Shown piece by piece: positions 1 through 11,679 of a stretch of 64,000 nucleotides of DNA. This DNA is from Oreocharis arfaki. Its lineage: Eukaryota > Chordata > Aves > Passeriformes > Paramythiidae. How positions within the stretch are numbered: the first letter of the stretch is position 1; each line of letters begins with the position of its first letter. The stretch is from contig VZRR01008077.1 of the NCBI GenBank assembly GCA_013398015.1, forward strand, positions 1,313,731 to 1,377,730, in the 5' to 3' direction. Below the pieces are notes generated by a model, which saw only the letters and a list, made by a program, of their open reading frames with translations, made no database searches and had not been told where the DNA came from. Position numbers and translations under genes: made by a program.

Positions 1-1509
1 ATGGGACATGAATTCTGCCTGCGCAAGGAATTTTTTCTGTGCAAGGGAGGAGGAATATTCTTAGGATAAGCACATGGAACCACAGTTCATAAGAGCCGGG
101 AGTCCATCCCGTTGGCTCTGCAGTCTGGGACATGGCACTTGATCTCTCTGTTTATCATTTTTCTTGAATTTCTTATATTTTTAAAGTTCATTAAGGGTCC
201 ATGGATTTCACAACTAATTATTTGTGTGGCTACTTGTAAAATACAGAGGAGCTACAAATGAATTGGGGAGAACAGAGAAGAACAAAGGAAATGTGTGAAT
301 GATTATTTTAACAACTGGAATGGTTTATGCTGATTTGACAGTCGAGTAATGCTAACAGAGTGAACCAAAATCTGCAGTAGGAGGTAAAATCACAGAAAGA
401 TTGAAAAAAGATGTTACAGGGCAACCTCAAAGTGAAAGATGGCTGTAAATTTGTCAGTTGGTGATGATTCTGGAGATGAGGAGAAAGTGACAGAAATCAA
501 ATGAGAAACTACGTGGTTTTGAGATTTTTTGAGCTTACATGGGCTGGATGGAACAGGGCCATCTCTCTATGTTTCCTGTCTGTGGAAGCCTGAGAATGAG
601 TAGTACAGTCTGGAAGAACACTTTCTGAAGATGTACCATTTGGTTGAAAACTGAGAGCCAGGCTGTGGTGATTCCAGATCGTAGGAAGCTCTGGAGACAC
701 GGAGATTACAGACATGGAGATGTTAACTGCTTGTCACAAATGCTGAAGCAGGGGGAAAAAAATGAGATGAGGATTGGATCCGGTGGTACAAAAAAGGCAC
801 ACACTTCCCTTTTTGAGTGAGACTGGGTCACATTAAGCCCCTATTTTACTTCCTTGAGGGAGCATTTTTCTTGACTGTATCCAAGTTATGAGAAGGTTTT
901 GCTGTGTTTATTGTAAGACTTTCTTATAAAAGGGAAGACTGATAAATCTGTGCTGGGGTTAGCTGGAGGGCTGGATCCCTACGGCCTGGGAGGACTGCAG
1001 TATGAAAACTGTATGCATTTGAGTAACATTGGCAGATTTCTTCTGAGAGTAGGGGAGTCTGCTGCTCTGGAGATGACCTACTGCAATGGGAGCTACAGCT
1101 CTCCTCAATCCCCCATGAAACCCAGCCTACTGCTGCTTCCTTTGGCATCAGGGGACACCCACTGCTAGAAAACACTGTGAATGCAGTTTTTGCATCTTAG
1201 TAAGTCATGATTTGACTAAAGGCAATGGCTTTCCAATCAATAAATGCTCTGCTCTCCAGAGAGTATTTTAGAGATGCTCTCTTGATGTGGTGGTTTATGT
1301 CTGTGGCTGAGGGTGTTACGGAACATCCAGTTCTTTAAGCATGAGACCTTACAGACATTTCTGACTCCACAGCTCTCACCTGTGTTAAAACAAAGCCACT
1401 CTGTTTAGAATCTTGATTTCACAGCGAGGACATGGGCCTGGTTTGTGTGTTCCTCTGCCTCAAACAGCAGTGAGCAGCTCAGGCTATTAGCTGCTAAATG
1501 CTTCAAGTT

Positions 1510-1560
1510 AAAAAAAAAAGTGTGTGTGTGTATACAAACACATGCATGTATGTATATGTA
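1510..1560. repeat. Poly-A plus TG/TATG simple repeat
   Basis: A run of ten A is followed by a (TG)n tract and an imperfect ATGTATG-type tail. It is an ordinary intronic microsatellite. Confidence 0.8.
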
Positions 1561-2518
1561 ATACTCAAGTGCCTTGACTATTCTTAGCAAGGTTTTATTA
1601 TAGCTTAATGGGTGCTTGAATTGAAAATCACATCCTCACACTTTAAAAAACTGTTAAATATACACACAGAACATTGCTTCTGCTTTGGGCAGGAGACTCT
1701 CCGTTCCCAGGCTGCCTATCCCTTTCCCTGCTTTTTGTATCACACTGGCAGGGTTTCTGCCTGTCCAGCAGGCTGTTGTAAGTGGCTGCAGATGCTGGGC
1801 AGGGATTGAGTCCATGTAGTGCTCGAGTGACACGCGGGCACTTCATATTCACAGCACACTCTGAGCTGAAGGTGTGTTTCCACCGTGTCCAGCACATGGT
1901 CAATGGACTATGCAGAGTGTTTGCTTGGTACATACGTAGGAGTGCTGATATGTCCTGGATGTATTCGTCTCACAAACCATGTGATGCTGCTGCCTATTAT
2001 GGGATGTGTCAGATTGACTGTGGTGTCTCGTGCATATTGTTCAGTCTGGATAATCTTGGACAGAAGTGTGGGAGCCAGCTCTTTAGAATTTTAAATATTA
2101 GACAGAGATGAATAAATAAATATCAAATTAAATGTTAAGAACCTGGTGAGGTTTAATAGCTGCATAAAGGATTGGTGCATGAGGTCTTATATGTCTGTTC
2201 TGGAACAAATCAGAATTAATGTCTTGGAGTGGAGAGAGGAACTTGTTTCTTTTAACTTTTGGCATCAAAGCAGTAGATTTTTTTAGTCTAAATCTGTAGT
2301 CAATGCTCCTCTAAAGTGAGTGGAGAAATCAAAACCTTCAGGGTCAATTTATCTCCTATTTCACCTATTTCAACCTAAGATAGGTCTCTCTTTGAATGTG
2401 TCTTTCTCATTAATATTAGAAGGAACCTAAGTAGAGCTTAGTGAAGACCCCGAACTTTGTGACAACTAAAATTAGGGAAGATGAATCCCAGCTATTGCTA
2501 TCAATGTTTCAGATTATC

Positions 2519-2635
2519 TGCATACAGTTATTTACTAGTGAATATCCATTTTAACCAAGTTGATGAGCAGGTCTGTAGGGTAAGATTCCTGGGAAACATT
2601 GACCTGTTTAACTGTGCACTCGAAGCAAACCTGAT
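2519..2635 (+). repeat. Local direct duplication, copy 1 (117 bp)
   Basis: This segment recurs 916 bp downstream with only two differences, both transitions (G/A at 2567 versus 3483, T/C at 2572 versus 3488). Flanking sequence on both sides is unrelated. I do not recognise it as a known transposon end. Confidence 0.95.
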
Positions 2636-3434
2636 ACGGTGATCCATAATGGATAGGGGAAAGAAGAACACAGAACATGTTATAATGCCATTATAAATCA
2701 ATGATTCCTGTTGTGCAGCACTTCTGAAAGGATCTTGCAGAATTACAGTACAAAGAAAGAAAATGAGAATAATCTTATGCTTGAAAATTTCTTCTCTATT
2801 GAAGAGAGTTTGAAAAGACTGGCACTGGTTACCAGGCAAAAGGTAAATAACGTATCCCATGAAGAAAGATGTAAAAGGTAATGTGGCAGTAAGAAAGAAA
2901 CAGTTACTAAGAGAGAGTAGGAAGAATTCTTATGAATAAAACAGTGGGTCATCACTCTGAATTTATTGACTGACTTTCTATTTGATTGATCAATAGTTAT
3001 TTAAGGGTGCCTAGCATGTCACTAAGATTGGATTGGATAATCCTGCATAAATTGATACATTAAGATAAAATCTTACCCTCTCTTGCATGTATAAGTTTTT
3101 ATTCAGTTCACATCGTTGCTCTGGTGTAACCAGGAGCCAACATGGCCATCTTGTTTCATGATTAATACTTAAAATTCATACAACTTGCAAAACAGGTCAT
3201 TTATTTCAAACCGTGGAATATGTCTGGACTTTTTTACTATAGCAAAAAGGAGCTAATTTGATGACCAGCTTGCCATTTAATGTCCATGTCAGTGGTGTTC
3301 TTCTGGATGGCTGGAGTGCCACCTTGGATGAGTCTGGCCGCTAGTTGAGAGGGATGACATTCCCAACAGACAGACCTGTGTGAGGACTGTGTTTTCACAC
3401 AGAAGCCTAGGTATCAGGAGAGGGACAGAAATAG

Positions 3435-3551
3435 TGCATACAGTTATTTACTAGTGAATATCCATTTTAACCAAGTTGATGAACAGGCCTGTAGGGTAAG
3501 ATTCCTGGGAAACATTGACCTGTTTAACTGTGCACTCGAAGCAAACCTGAT
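3435..3551 (+). repeat. Local direct duplication, copy 2 (117 bp)
   Basis: Second copy of the 2519-2635 segment, in the same orientation and 115/117 identical, with abrupt edges at both ends. No tandem arrangement, terminal inverted repeat or poly-A tail is evident, so it looks like a dispersed segmental insertion or an assembly effect. Confidence 0.95.
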
Positions 3552-3777
3552 CAGAATGTGTGGCATGAAAACTGCTGGCACTACTACTGTTACAGTGCTG
3601 GTGATCTAAGGAATTTCAGTGGGACAAAATTTGCAGGGAGGCGCAGTATTTTTTTATGAATTGGAACTGATAGAGTTAGAATAGGGACAGATAAAATTTT
3701 GGGCATACTCACAAGATCCTGAGGGACTTGAGGAAGGATTTGGTCTCTGAAAATTGTTCTTTCTTTTTTTTCCCCAG

Positions 3778-3785
3778 CTGTAGAT
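3778..3785 (+). other. Microexon-like site (strong acceptor, 8 nt, consensus donor)
   Basis: A long pyrimidine tract ending in CCCCAG at 3777 is followed after eight bases by a perfect GTAAGT donor at 3786. This arrangement resembles a neuronal microexon. Only the splice-site sequences support it. The 8-nt length would shift the frame and, from phase 0, give an immediate TAG. Confidence 0.2.
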
Positions 3786-4059
3786 GTAAGTCTCATAGAT
3801 ACATTTCCATCCCCCTATTAATCTTGTCGTGTTGTGTAAACCCTTTGCTGTGTGGCTTTCCCCCCAGAGATCACACCAGTCTAGTCCAGCATGCAGTTGC
3901 CACTGTCCCCATTCCTCTCTTACGCTTCTGTCTCTGTCAGCGCTTGGAGACTCTTAGGGTTACTTTGGCGTTTTTGATTTGAGCTGACTGTAAGTCAGTG
4001 CAGAGATGTGTGGATGGGTGATCAATACCTGTCTTGGTTGATTTTTATGTCTTTATTTT

Positions 4060-5036
4060 TCTCTAGGATGCTGCAGACTCTGCTATCCCAGCAGAGAGTA
4101 GCTGAAGTTGATCTGAATTGTTGCTGAGACTTTCAGCCCTTTCCATAGCAGTGACAATGCTACTGGGTAGAGAAGACTCCTCAGATTTAGTAGCTGATAC
4201 CTGGTTTGGGTTTGGGGGTGATGCAGGCCAAACAAATGCCTTTGGAGATGAACCCTCTCTGATCTCTCTTTGACTGGTGGTCTCATAAGAACAAGGAATG
4301 ATCCCTGCAGACTTTGATTGGAAAGGATTGGCCTTTGGCTTCAGATCCTGGTCCATTTCCACTTTAAAAGGGGAGTGCTTCACACCACTAGCCCAGAGAG
4401 GCATGCTGGGAGGCAGTACCTTATCACTTTCCAAGGCCTTTAAAGAGTGGGAACATGAGTACCTCTTCCCCTTTCCATATCATGGCATAATTTATCAAGG
4501 TGTTTAGCTGCAGGCTGAAACTCAAGAGTGTCTTGTCTCTCACCTGGCCCCTGCTGCTACTTCTCCTCCTGGGAAGCCTTCTTGTCTTCTTTCTCTGCCA
4601 TTTCATTTGTGATTCAGTCTCCTGGGAACCCTGGGAACTGCACATCTTTCTCTTGGCTCCATATTCCTTCAGGTTGTCCTGGGACATATGATGATCCCAT
4701 GTTCAAAAAGCTAAACTGCTCTCTTGGGGTCCCTTTGTTTTGAGGTTGATGTGATGAAGGAAGAAAGGAGTGTGAGGGCAGCTGGGAAGAGAGAGGGGGT
4801 CTTGGCTGTGGTTTATAATCCTCCTGAACGTGATGGGTTCTGTGGTGTCGCCATTCCTGAGTGAGGGATGGTGGTTACTCATATCTTGCACATGCAGCAG
4901 TGTAGAAGCAGCTGCAGTTCTTGTAGGAATTGTAGGAATTATGTGTGGAAAGCGAAAAGTTTAAGTCAAAATGCTCTTCTTTGATACTGATCTTTTATCT
5001 GGCTCTTCTTCACCTTCTGAAGTAATTTTGCACTTC
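4060..5036 (-). pseudogene. Candidate broken retrocopy of an unidentified protein gene
   Basis: Read on the minus strand from about 5036 to 4063, protein-like frames follow one another over some 320 codons, interrupted by three in-frame stops and about two frame changes. Segments include KCKITSEGEEEPDKRSVSKK near 5030-4970, a P/Q/S-rich stretch with FLNMGSSYVPGQPEGIWSQ near 4715-4650, a lysine/glutamate-rich part with EKEDKKASQEEK near 4590-4555, and a 123-codon open tail (4434-4063). Two of the stops, in a D-stop-I and an EK-stop-Q context, are what C-to-T changes in CGA and CAG codons would give. The final TAG is followed by AATAAA within about 15 bases. The composition is rich in E, K, S, P and Q, unlike the chance frames elsewhere in the window. 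I do not recognise the parent protein. Chance openness of this stretch on the minus strand cannot be excluded. Confidence 0.4.
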
Positions 5037-5913
5037 AAAGACTTTTGCCTAATTCAGGGCGTTGCACAGCAGGGCAGCACCTCAGCCTGCTCACTGGCGT
5101 GAGTGAGAATGAGCAAACCTAGAATCTCTCCAGAGGTTTGTTGTGTGGTGCAGCTGAGTGGGAGTCTTACAGTGCTCATCTGAATAACTCCTCTGGCTCA
5201 CAGGAGCAAACATTTATGCCAAAATCTGTTGAACCAATTCAGTCTTCTTTTGCATCAGAAAACTTTCCTTGAAACATATGCAGATGTCAGTATTCACCCA
5301 CGATCACTGATAACTTCTCACAAAACCTATGGATAATTCCTTTTTTTTTGGGATGTCTGGTATCTCATCAGAGTGTGTCTGAAAATTTCAGCTGAAGTAA
5401 TTTGATGCAAAATGGCACTAACAGACTTTCTTTATATCTGATTCAAATTTTGGTTTTACCAGGGTAGATATATTGATAATAACCTTTTTCCCCAGCCTCA
5501 GTAAAAAGAAAAATACTTATTATTTATAACATTAGAATTCAGGTGGGGGTAACATTTCTCTTTTAGGTGTTATAGATGGGGAAAAATTTCCTGATTCTAG
5601 AAGCTATATATATTTAAGCTCAGCTCAGAGAAGTAGTTTAATAATATTACTGGTTGTAACTATGGTTGTTTAGGAAGACTTGGAAGTGCTTATGTTTAGT
5701 AGGACATGAGTCTATGTTTCAAGTTTATTGAGTATTTAAGGATAGGCTAAATGAGCATATTTGCTGAATTGAAGTCATTTATCAGGTGAGTAGACTTCAA
5801 CCAGCAGCCACAGCTGAGCTTATGCTAATTCATAGGGATTCCTGACCTCAGGTATCAAGTTATCAATTTAAGAACTTAAATAAGTGCTAAATTTCCCCAG
5901 GAATAAAGAAAAG

Positions 5914-5942
5914 ATTTTTTATTTAATTTTTTTTTTTTATTA
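5914..5942. repeat. T-rich low-complexity tract
   Basis: Consecutive T runs with scattered A. Low complexity only, with no gene signal. Confidence 0.7.
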
Positions 5943-8136
5943 ATGTGAGACTTCTCAGCAGTGAAACAGGATAGAGGGGAGAAATTAAACGTTCATTTCC
6001 CAGTATAGAGCCTTCTCTTTATTTTCATAGAAACTAAATACACCATGTTCAAATATAAATTTCTTTCCTCCATTTTTTCCTCCATTAACTAGGAGCCAAA
6101 GGTCTTAACAGAAATCAATCCATGCAATTTATTTTTAACTTCACCCTGCTTAGCTACGATTGATTTTTATCTTTGCGATCGATGGTAGAGAAAACGGTTT
6201 GGCGGGACAATGGAGCACTCTCCAGCTTGTAGGGGTTGGTCTTTGAGTCTTTTATTGAAGGAATCATTAAAAGCTTATTATGAAACTAATAGGATGAAGA
6301 CGTTTAAATGATGAACACGATTACACCTGTTTTACTGGTGAATAATGCCTGCTACAGCTGATCTCCTCTCACACCTATTTAAAATGCTGGACAGCACTCC
6401 AGTGGGGGAAATTAATCCATAGAGATGAAAGAAAGTGCATCCCACGTGCTAGTTGAAAGCTCTTCTTAAAGCAAGACAGGCAGTAAGTAGTTAGCTACTT
6501 TCCTATTCACTGCTGGGTGCTTTTCATCCATTTCTAGCACAGTTTTGTCTTTTCTATGCCAAATATCACATTTGGAACTTGAGCCTAAACATCTCTTCAT
6601 AAAAAAAAAATTATTAACATTTTCCTTTATTTATTTATTTTTTATTGATTTCCTTTCTAGGGCTTTTTGTGCTGTACTTTCTTTTATCACTCTCTCCCCT
6701 CCCCTCACGTTGTCTGATTGATCAGCTGAAGATGCAAAGTATTGCCTTGGCAAACTCATATATTTCCTCTGAAATAAAAGAGAGATTTAATGTGTACAAT
6801 TATGCTCTTCTCATAAGTTGGTTTCTGTGTGGATAATGTGCATCTGCAGCTCTGATGTGGCTGGTGTTTTGATGTAACTGTGCGCATTTTCTGCAGGAGT
6901 TGCTTTTAAAACAAATGCAGTATTTCACTCAAGATTACTGTCCTTTAGCTGTGTCACCTTTGCTCTGAGGGGAGAGGGAGGTGGACAGGGACTGGGCCAG
7001 TATAATAAATGCTGTTTTGTCATAGCAAATTTTCTGTGATGGGTGTGATGCTCTAAAGAGGGTCATCTTTTCCAAACCTACTGAATTTACCATGTAACTA
7101 GAGGGTCCTTCGTGCACAGAAGCCCCACAGCATGCTCAGGTAATTGCATATTGTTCAATGACTGTGCAGAAGGCATGATATTAATGAAAACCACAGGGCA
7201 ATAATTCAGACTGGATGGTACCTATCATCATGGGATTTATGCTGGGGCAGTGGAGAATCTCACTACACAGAAATATCTGGAAGATTGCTTTTCCTGGCCG
7301 TGGTGGGCAATCCAGAAGGAAGAACATTACACTAGGTTCGTGTTCTTCCACATCTTCTGAACCTCTTGTGACTGGAGTTGTGGTTAGGCCTGGGAGACGA
7401 GGCACAACTTTTCACTTCTCGTACTCACAAACCTGTGCAAGGCCTAGGCAGGGCTGTCTCTGAAGAACCCCAAAATCCCTTGCTAAGGATGTCAGTGGAG
7501 CAGCCTGCCTGTTGAACTTGTCATAACTCTTCTGTGCTTTAATCTGAAATCTGATTTGGGGGGATTTTATGCCCATGAGAAGGAGAAAGGGAACCTAAAG
7601 TGAAAGCAATGAGGAGGGATGCCAGGGCTCTCTATGGAGTTGGAGAACACAGATCCAGGAGGCTGCTACAGTACTGATAGAGTACTACCAGCTCATATTT
7701 TGTTACTGGAAAGGAGCAGAACTCTACAAGCAGAGGAATCACCTCAGAAAATAAGTGAGGTGTTTATTGAAAAGCATCAACTCTATACTATTAATTACTT
7801 ACTTTCAACAAGAAGTTTAAAATTTGTTTCTGCAAGCTTTTTGCTCACTTTTCTGCAAGTTCTGTGAGCAGCAGGAGGCAGATGGGGTCCTGCTTAGCCC
7901 AGGGGCACTTCTGAGATTTAGTAATTTTGTATTTGTTACATCAATACCTGCCTTACATTGGAAATTATGAGTCCCGGTATCAGCCAGCCAGGAAGATTAT
8001 AATGAAGCCTGATACACAGTGATCTACAGTTCCTGCCATTGTCTAGGGGATCTTTATAGTCTGGGACCTCTTAACTCATTCTGCTTGCCTTCCAAACTCT
8101 TTAGATAACGCAGGTGTTTTTGCCTAAGAGGAACTT

Positions 8137-8206
8137 CAATCAAAAAAAACCAACCAACCAACCAAACGGAAAAAAACAACCCACAAAAAAACCACCAAAC
8201 AAAACC
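8137..8206. repeat. A-rich/(CCAA)n low-complexity tract
   Basis: A-runs interspersed with CCAACC units over about 70 bp, a composition common in bird introns. It opens a spurious minus-strand frame. Confidence 0.8.
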
Positions 8207-9830
8207 TAAATGGCTTTGTGTGTTCCTAGACATGTCACAAAAATTATGGAGATAAATAGATTCCATGAAAAATTTTATATAATTCTCTACAGTCTTGTGA
8301 ACATATTTGTTTTCTTCTATGTTTGATGCACTCTGTCTCATTACAGGTCAGGAGAGGGAATGAGCCAACATATTCAGACTCTGAGGGCTTTTAAAGAGAA
8401 ATTTCTCATGTTTCTCTTCTTAAGTGCTGGCTGATGTAAGTTAGATGAGACTTTTGTCTTGATACAAAATGTGGAAGTATTAAACAAAATTCGTAGCTCA
8501 TGAGTGGAGGGAGGAAGAAAGAACACAGGTTAGGAAAGACAGATGTGTTTAATGACAAACACATTTGTCCATAGGAATCATTTCCACTGGCCAGAAGCCC
8601 AATTAAACACATAAAGTAGAAATCCAGAAAAACAGATTAATGATCTGGTCATTAGCGATGGAAGAGGGAAAAGACAAACCCAGCTAATTCTGTACTGAGC
8701 ATGACAAATGAGCTCACAGCAAATAATTGGGTGACATTCATCAAATGTGAACTGAAAGGAGCCATTGGAGGGCAAAATGCTGCCATAATCTCTGGGATTT
8801 ACAGTGTTGGAGCATTTGCTCATAGGAAAAGGAAAAGTTCATCAAAATAAATTAAGTTGGGCCTTCCAAAATTCATTCTGTACCACAGTGCTTGCCAAAA
8901 CTTTATCGGAGGCTTGATCATTTTTTTTGGAACTGTTATAACTCTGCATGTAAATCATGCAAAGATGAGATCCTGGCTGGGAAAAGCTTACACAACTCCT
9001 GCCAACAGAATTGTGGGTGGCTTCATATTAACTGGCTCAGGAGGACCACAAACCTCAAAGATTTCTATTTCTAAACCCTTGTCAAGGTGACCTAGTCCAG
9101 GTAGAAGCCTGAAAGGGAGTTTAACTATTGCATACTGAATTTTAACAGTCTTTTAATCCTGAATTTCTGCATTAAAAACCAGACAAACAAAGAATAAATA
9201 CAAACAAACCTCTCCAGGTACCAGTTTTCAGTGGGATAAAGTGAAGAAAAAAAAAACTGTGTAAACCTTTTGAGTATGGAAAACTTGTAGTGGATCCTGT
9301 TGTGGCACAGAAAGTGGAATTTGACCATTCCTTGATATTTTTGCCACTCTATGTTCACTGGATTAACTGTAAGATTGTTGGACTGTTCCCAGTCTTAATT
9401 GGTCATCACGGCATTTACAAAGTACATAAATATTCATGTTCTCATCTACAAGTAGAAGACCATCTCAGCCCATAAAGAAGAAGTGGATATTGAACCTAAG
9501 GTCTTTACCAAGTAGTCACTGGACACACTCAGTTTGTGTGACAGTTGAGAATTTGGATTTTCCAGTGGAGGTCATAAATATTAAAAGAGAAGAGAGGATA
9601 TTTAAATATTCCCTGTGCTATTTACACAATATGACCTAGAAGCGTCGTATCCTTTGAGCAATGCTTGTAGAACTGAGAGAGACAAAATTACTGCAAACAT
9701 TAATTTTTGCCTTTGAGCTGGACTCAGGATGAATCAAATGCACAGTCTTTTCTCTCCTGTGAAAATTTTATTTTCATGTGGAAGTATTAGATGGGAAATA
9801 TATCCTTCAGAAGTAGAACTCACAGACCTT

Positions 9831-10023
9831 GTTCAGCCTGCAGAAGAGAAGGGTGGGGAGACATTAAGGCACCTTCCAGTACCTACAGTGGCTACAAGAG
9901 AGCTGGAGAGGGACTTTGTATAAGGAGGAATGGCATTGAACTGAAAGAGGGTTTAGATTAGATACAAGGAAGAACTGGATGACCTTTAAGGTCCCAACAC
10001 AGACCATTGTGTGATTCTATGAT
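9831..10023 (+). mobile_element. CR1 LINE 3' fragment with internal deletion
   Basis: The order of segments follows the avian CR1 3' end: TTCAGCCTG...AGAAGAGAAGG, CCTTCCAGTACCT, CTACAAGAGAGCTGGAGAGG, AACTGAAAGAGGG, GATTAGAT, then GATGACCTTTAAGGTCCC and the terminal GTGATTCTATGAT. About 200 bases of the usual 3' region are missing between AAGGAA (about 9972) and GAACTGGATGACC. It is non-coding and old, inserted in sense relative to SORCS3. Confidence 0.88.
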
Positions 10024-11146
10024 CCTCAGAGCTGGAGAGCAGGACCTGAGATGGTCACTGCTGTGCCGGTTCACAGTGCACTTTGCATGAAGTGAGAGTC
10101 CGGTGACTGCTGTTCCCTCTCTGTCTCTTCCACTGGCTTGTTCTGTGTCCATAGGCAATTTGCTTTAGATTTTCGTGTTTGTGTTTACCCTTGGCTTTAG
10201 CTGAAGGTTGTCTGCATAGAGTTTGTTTGCTGTGATATAGGTCATTCTTATGACCTTATGCTGCGTGTGCTATAATATGTATTGTTTATTTTTTTCTCTT
10301 GAGGGTGCTAAATACACCCTCAAGTTATGATGACATTACAAGTAGAAATGCAAAAAAATCAGAAGGGGAAGTCTTAGTGTAGAAGCTGGTCCTATTTCTA
10401 AACCTTCCTTTCTTTCCAGTTTTTCAAACTCTCAATGGAAAAGCCTTGACTCAAAAGGAGTTGATTAGATATCAAATTTCATGACCAATAATAGCGTTTC
10501 CTTTAAATGACAGCTTCTCTAGGGAAGAAAGCCACTATCTAGAGGTGATATCGTTGCTGAGAATACAATTGATGCTGTAGCAATATTCTCTGTAAGCTCA
10601 TTCTCAAATATCACTGCCAGATAAAGGAAGTATATCTAGGAGAGAATCTAGGACCTTTCTCTTAGCTTTATTGGAAACTTAAGGAGCCAACGAGTGACAT
10701 TCCATATAATAGACAAGTGCTTTGTGCATTGTTTTATCTTAAGACCTGCAAGACTGCCAAACCAGCAGAATCTAGGAAATTCACTGATGTAAGCCTTGTT
10801 TTAGCCAGGTCTGAGATGGTGCCAGAAAGAGCACCTACAGCAAGAGTGACTCTTGACAGATTTTAGATCGTATATTTCACAAATTATCAGTGCTAGATCT
10901 CATTGATGCATGGCATTTTTGCATAGGCTTTAGATCATTCAGTCCATAAAACTGTGGATTTGGATGTCTATCAGTTTCCCCCTGACACACATCCTTTTTC
11001 AGAGAGCATGATTTCAGAGAAACCAGTTTCATAGTGACAAAGGGCATCTAAGAGCTTAGCTCCAGCTTTCCAAGAGCACATTTACTGTTGGCATTAAATG
11101 GTGCTAGTGTGGATCTCTGCTGTTAGTCACTGTGAAAGGTTGTTGG

Positions 11147-11335
11147 AAGACAGTCCTGGCCTCAAGGGACTTACAGTGCAGACAAGGCTGAGAAGCAGCA
11201 GAGAGAAGAGGGATTATCTCCTACTTACAGGGGAGGAACAGAAGCACAGAGACTTTAAATTACTTGCTCAAAGTGATTGAGCTGGACCATGTGATGAAAC
11301 TGGATCCTCCTCTTCCTCCTACTCAGCACCTTTTC
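11147..11335 (+). repeat. MIR-type SINE fragment (amniote MIR)
   Basis: It matches the recalled layout of amniote MIRs: a CAGTCCTGGCCTCAAGGGACTTACAGT-like block, then a GGGGAGGAACAGAAGCACAGAGA block, an ACTTGCTCAAAGTGA core and a final CTGGATCCTCC...CTCAGCACC tail. Divergence is high, as expected of an ancient SINE. The nearby frame at 11098-11280 is a by-product. Confidence 0.7.
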
Positions 11336-11589
11336 TCCTTAGATGTTAAAATCACACTGGATTTGAACCATAAGAGACAAAAAGGAAAGTTCAATAACAC
11401 AGCTTAAATAAATAATTCTCCATCCTTCTCAAATTTGGGATTTTTTTTTGAGTTACCCAGATTCTCTTAAGGACAGCTATGCCTGTCATAGAAAAGATGC
11501 CTGAAAGAAAGTTTGTCAAGCACTTTTAGAGGTGTCATCACAGAGTGTCTCAGAAGGATCATCACTCGCTTTTTTTGGTGTTTCCATAG

Positions 11590-11679
11590 GTGACAACTGG
11601 TGGAAGAGCAACTTACTACGTGTCATACAGACGGGAGCCGTTTGCACAGATTAAATTACCCAAATACTCCCTTCCTAAG
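11590..11679 (+). CDS. SORCS3: SORCS3 exon e1: VPS10 propeller, VTTGGRATYYVSYRREPF segment
   Basis: Ninety bases, phase 0 to phase 0, 30 codons. The acceptor is TTTCCATAG before GTG and the donor is AAG/gtgagt. The residues starting at VTTGGRATYY and ending at KLPKYSLPK are conserved among SORCS1 and SORCS3. This is a propeller strand pair that follows the ligand-binding blades encoded upstream of the window. An AG/GTGACA start was chosen because it keeps the frame and the family length. Confidence 0.95.

Larger units (their letters stand above)
1..11589 (+). other. SORCS3: Upstream intron sequence of SORCS3 (no exon recognised)
   Basis: I see no stretch matching the propeller blades that should precede the 11590 exon, such as a segment ending in a VQDDYVFVQ-like sequence. 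The region is therefore taken as part of the large intron before that exon. It contains simple repeats near 1510-1560, 5921-5939 and 8137-8206, a duplicated 117-bp segment, a candidate minus-strand pseudogene, a CR1 tail and a MIR fragment. Open frames elsewhere here are short and look random. Confidence 0.7.

Noticed and set aside
1..11589. Missing upstream SORCS3 exons
   Set aside because: I looked for the expected preceding propeller segments and found none. The gene has very large introns, so absence from this interval is unsurprising.
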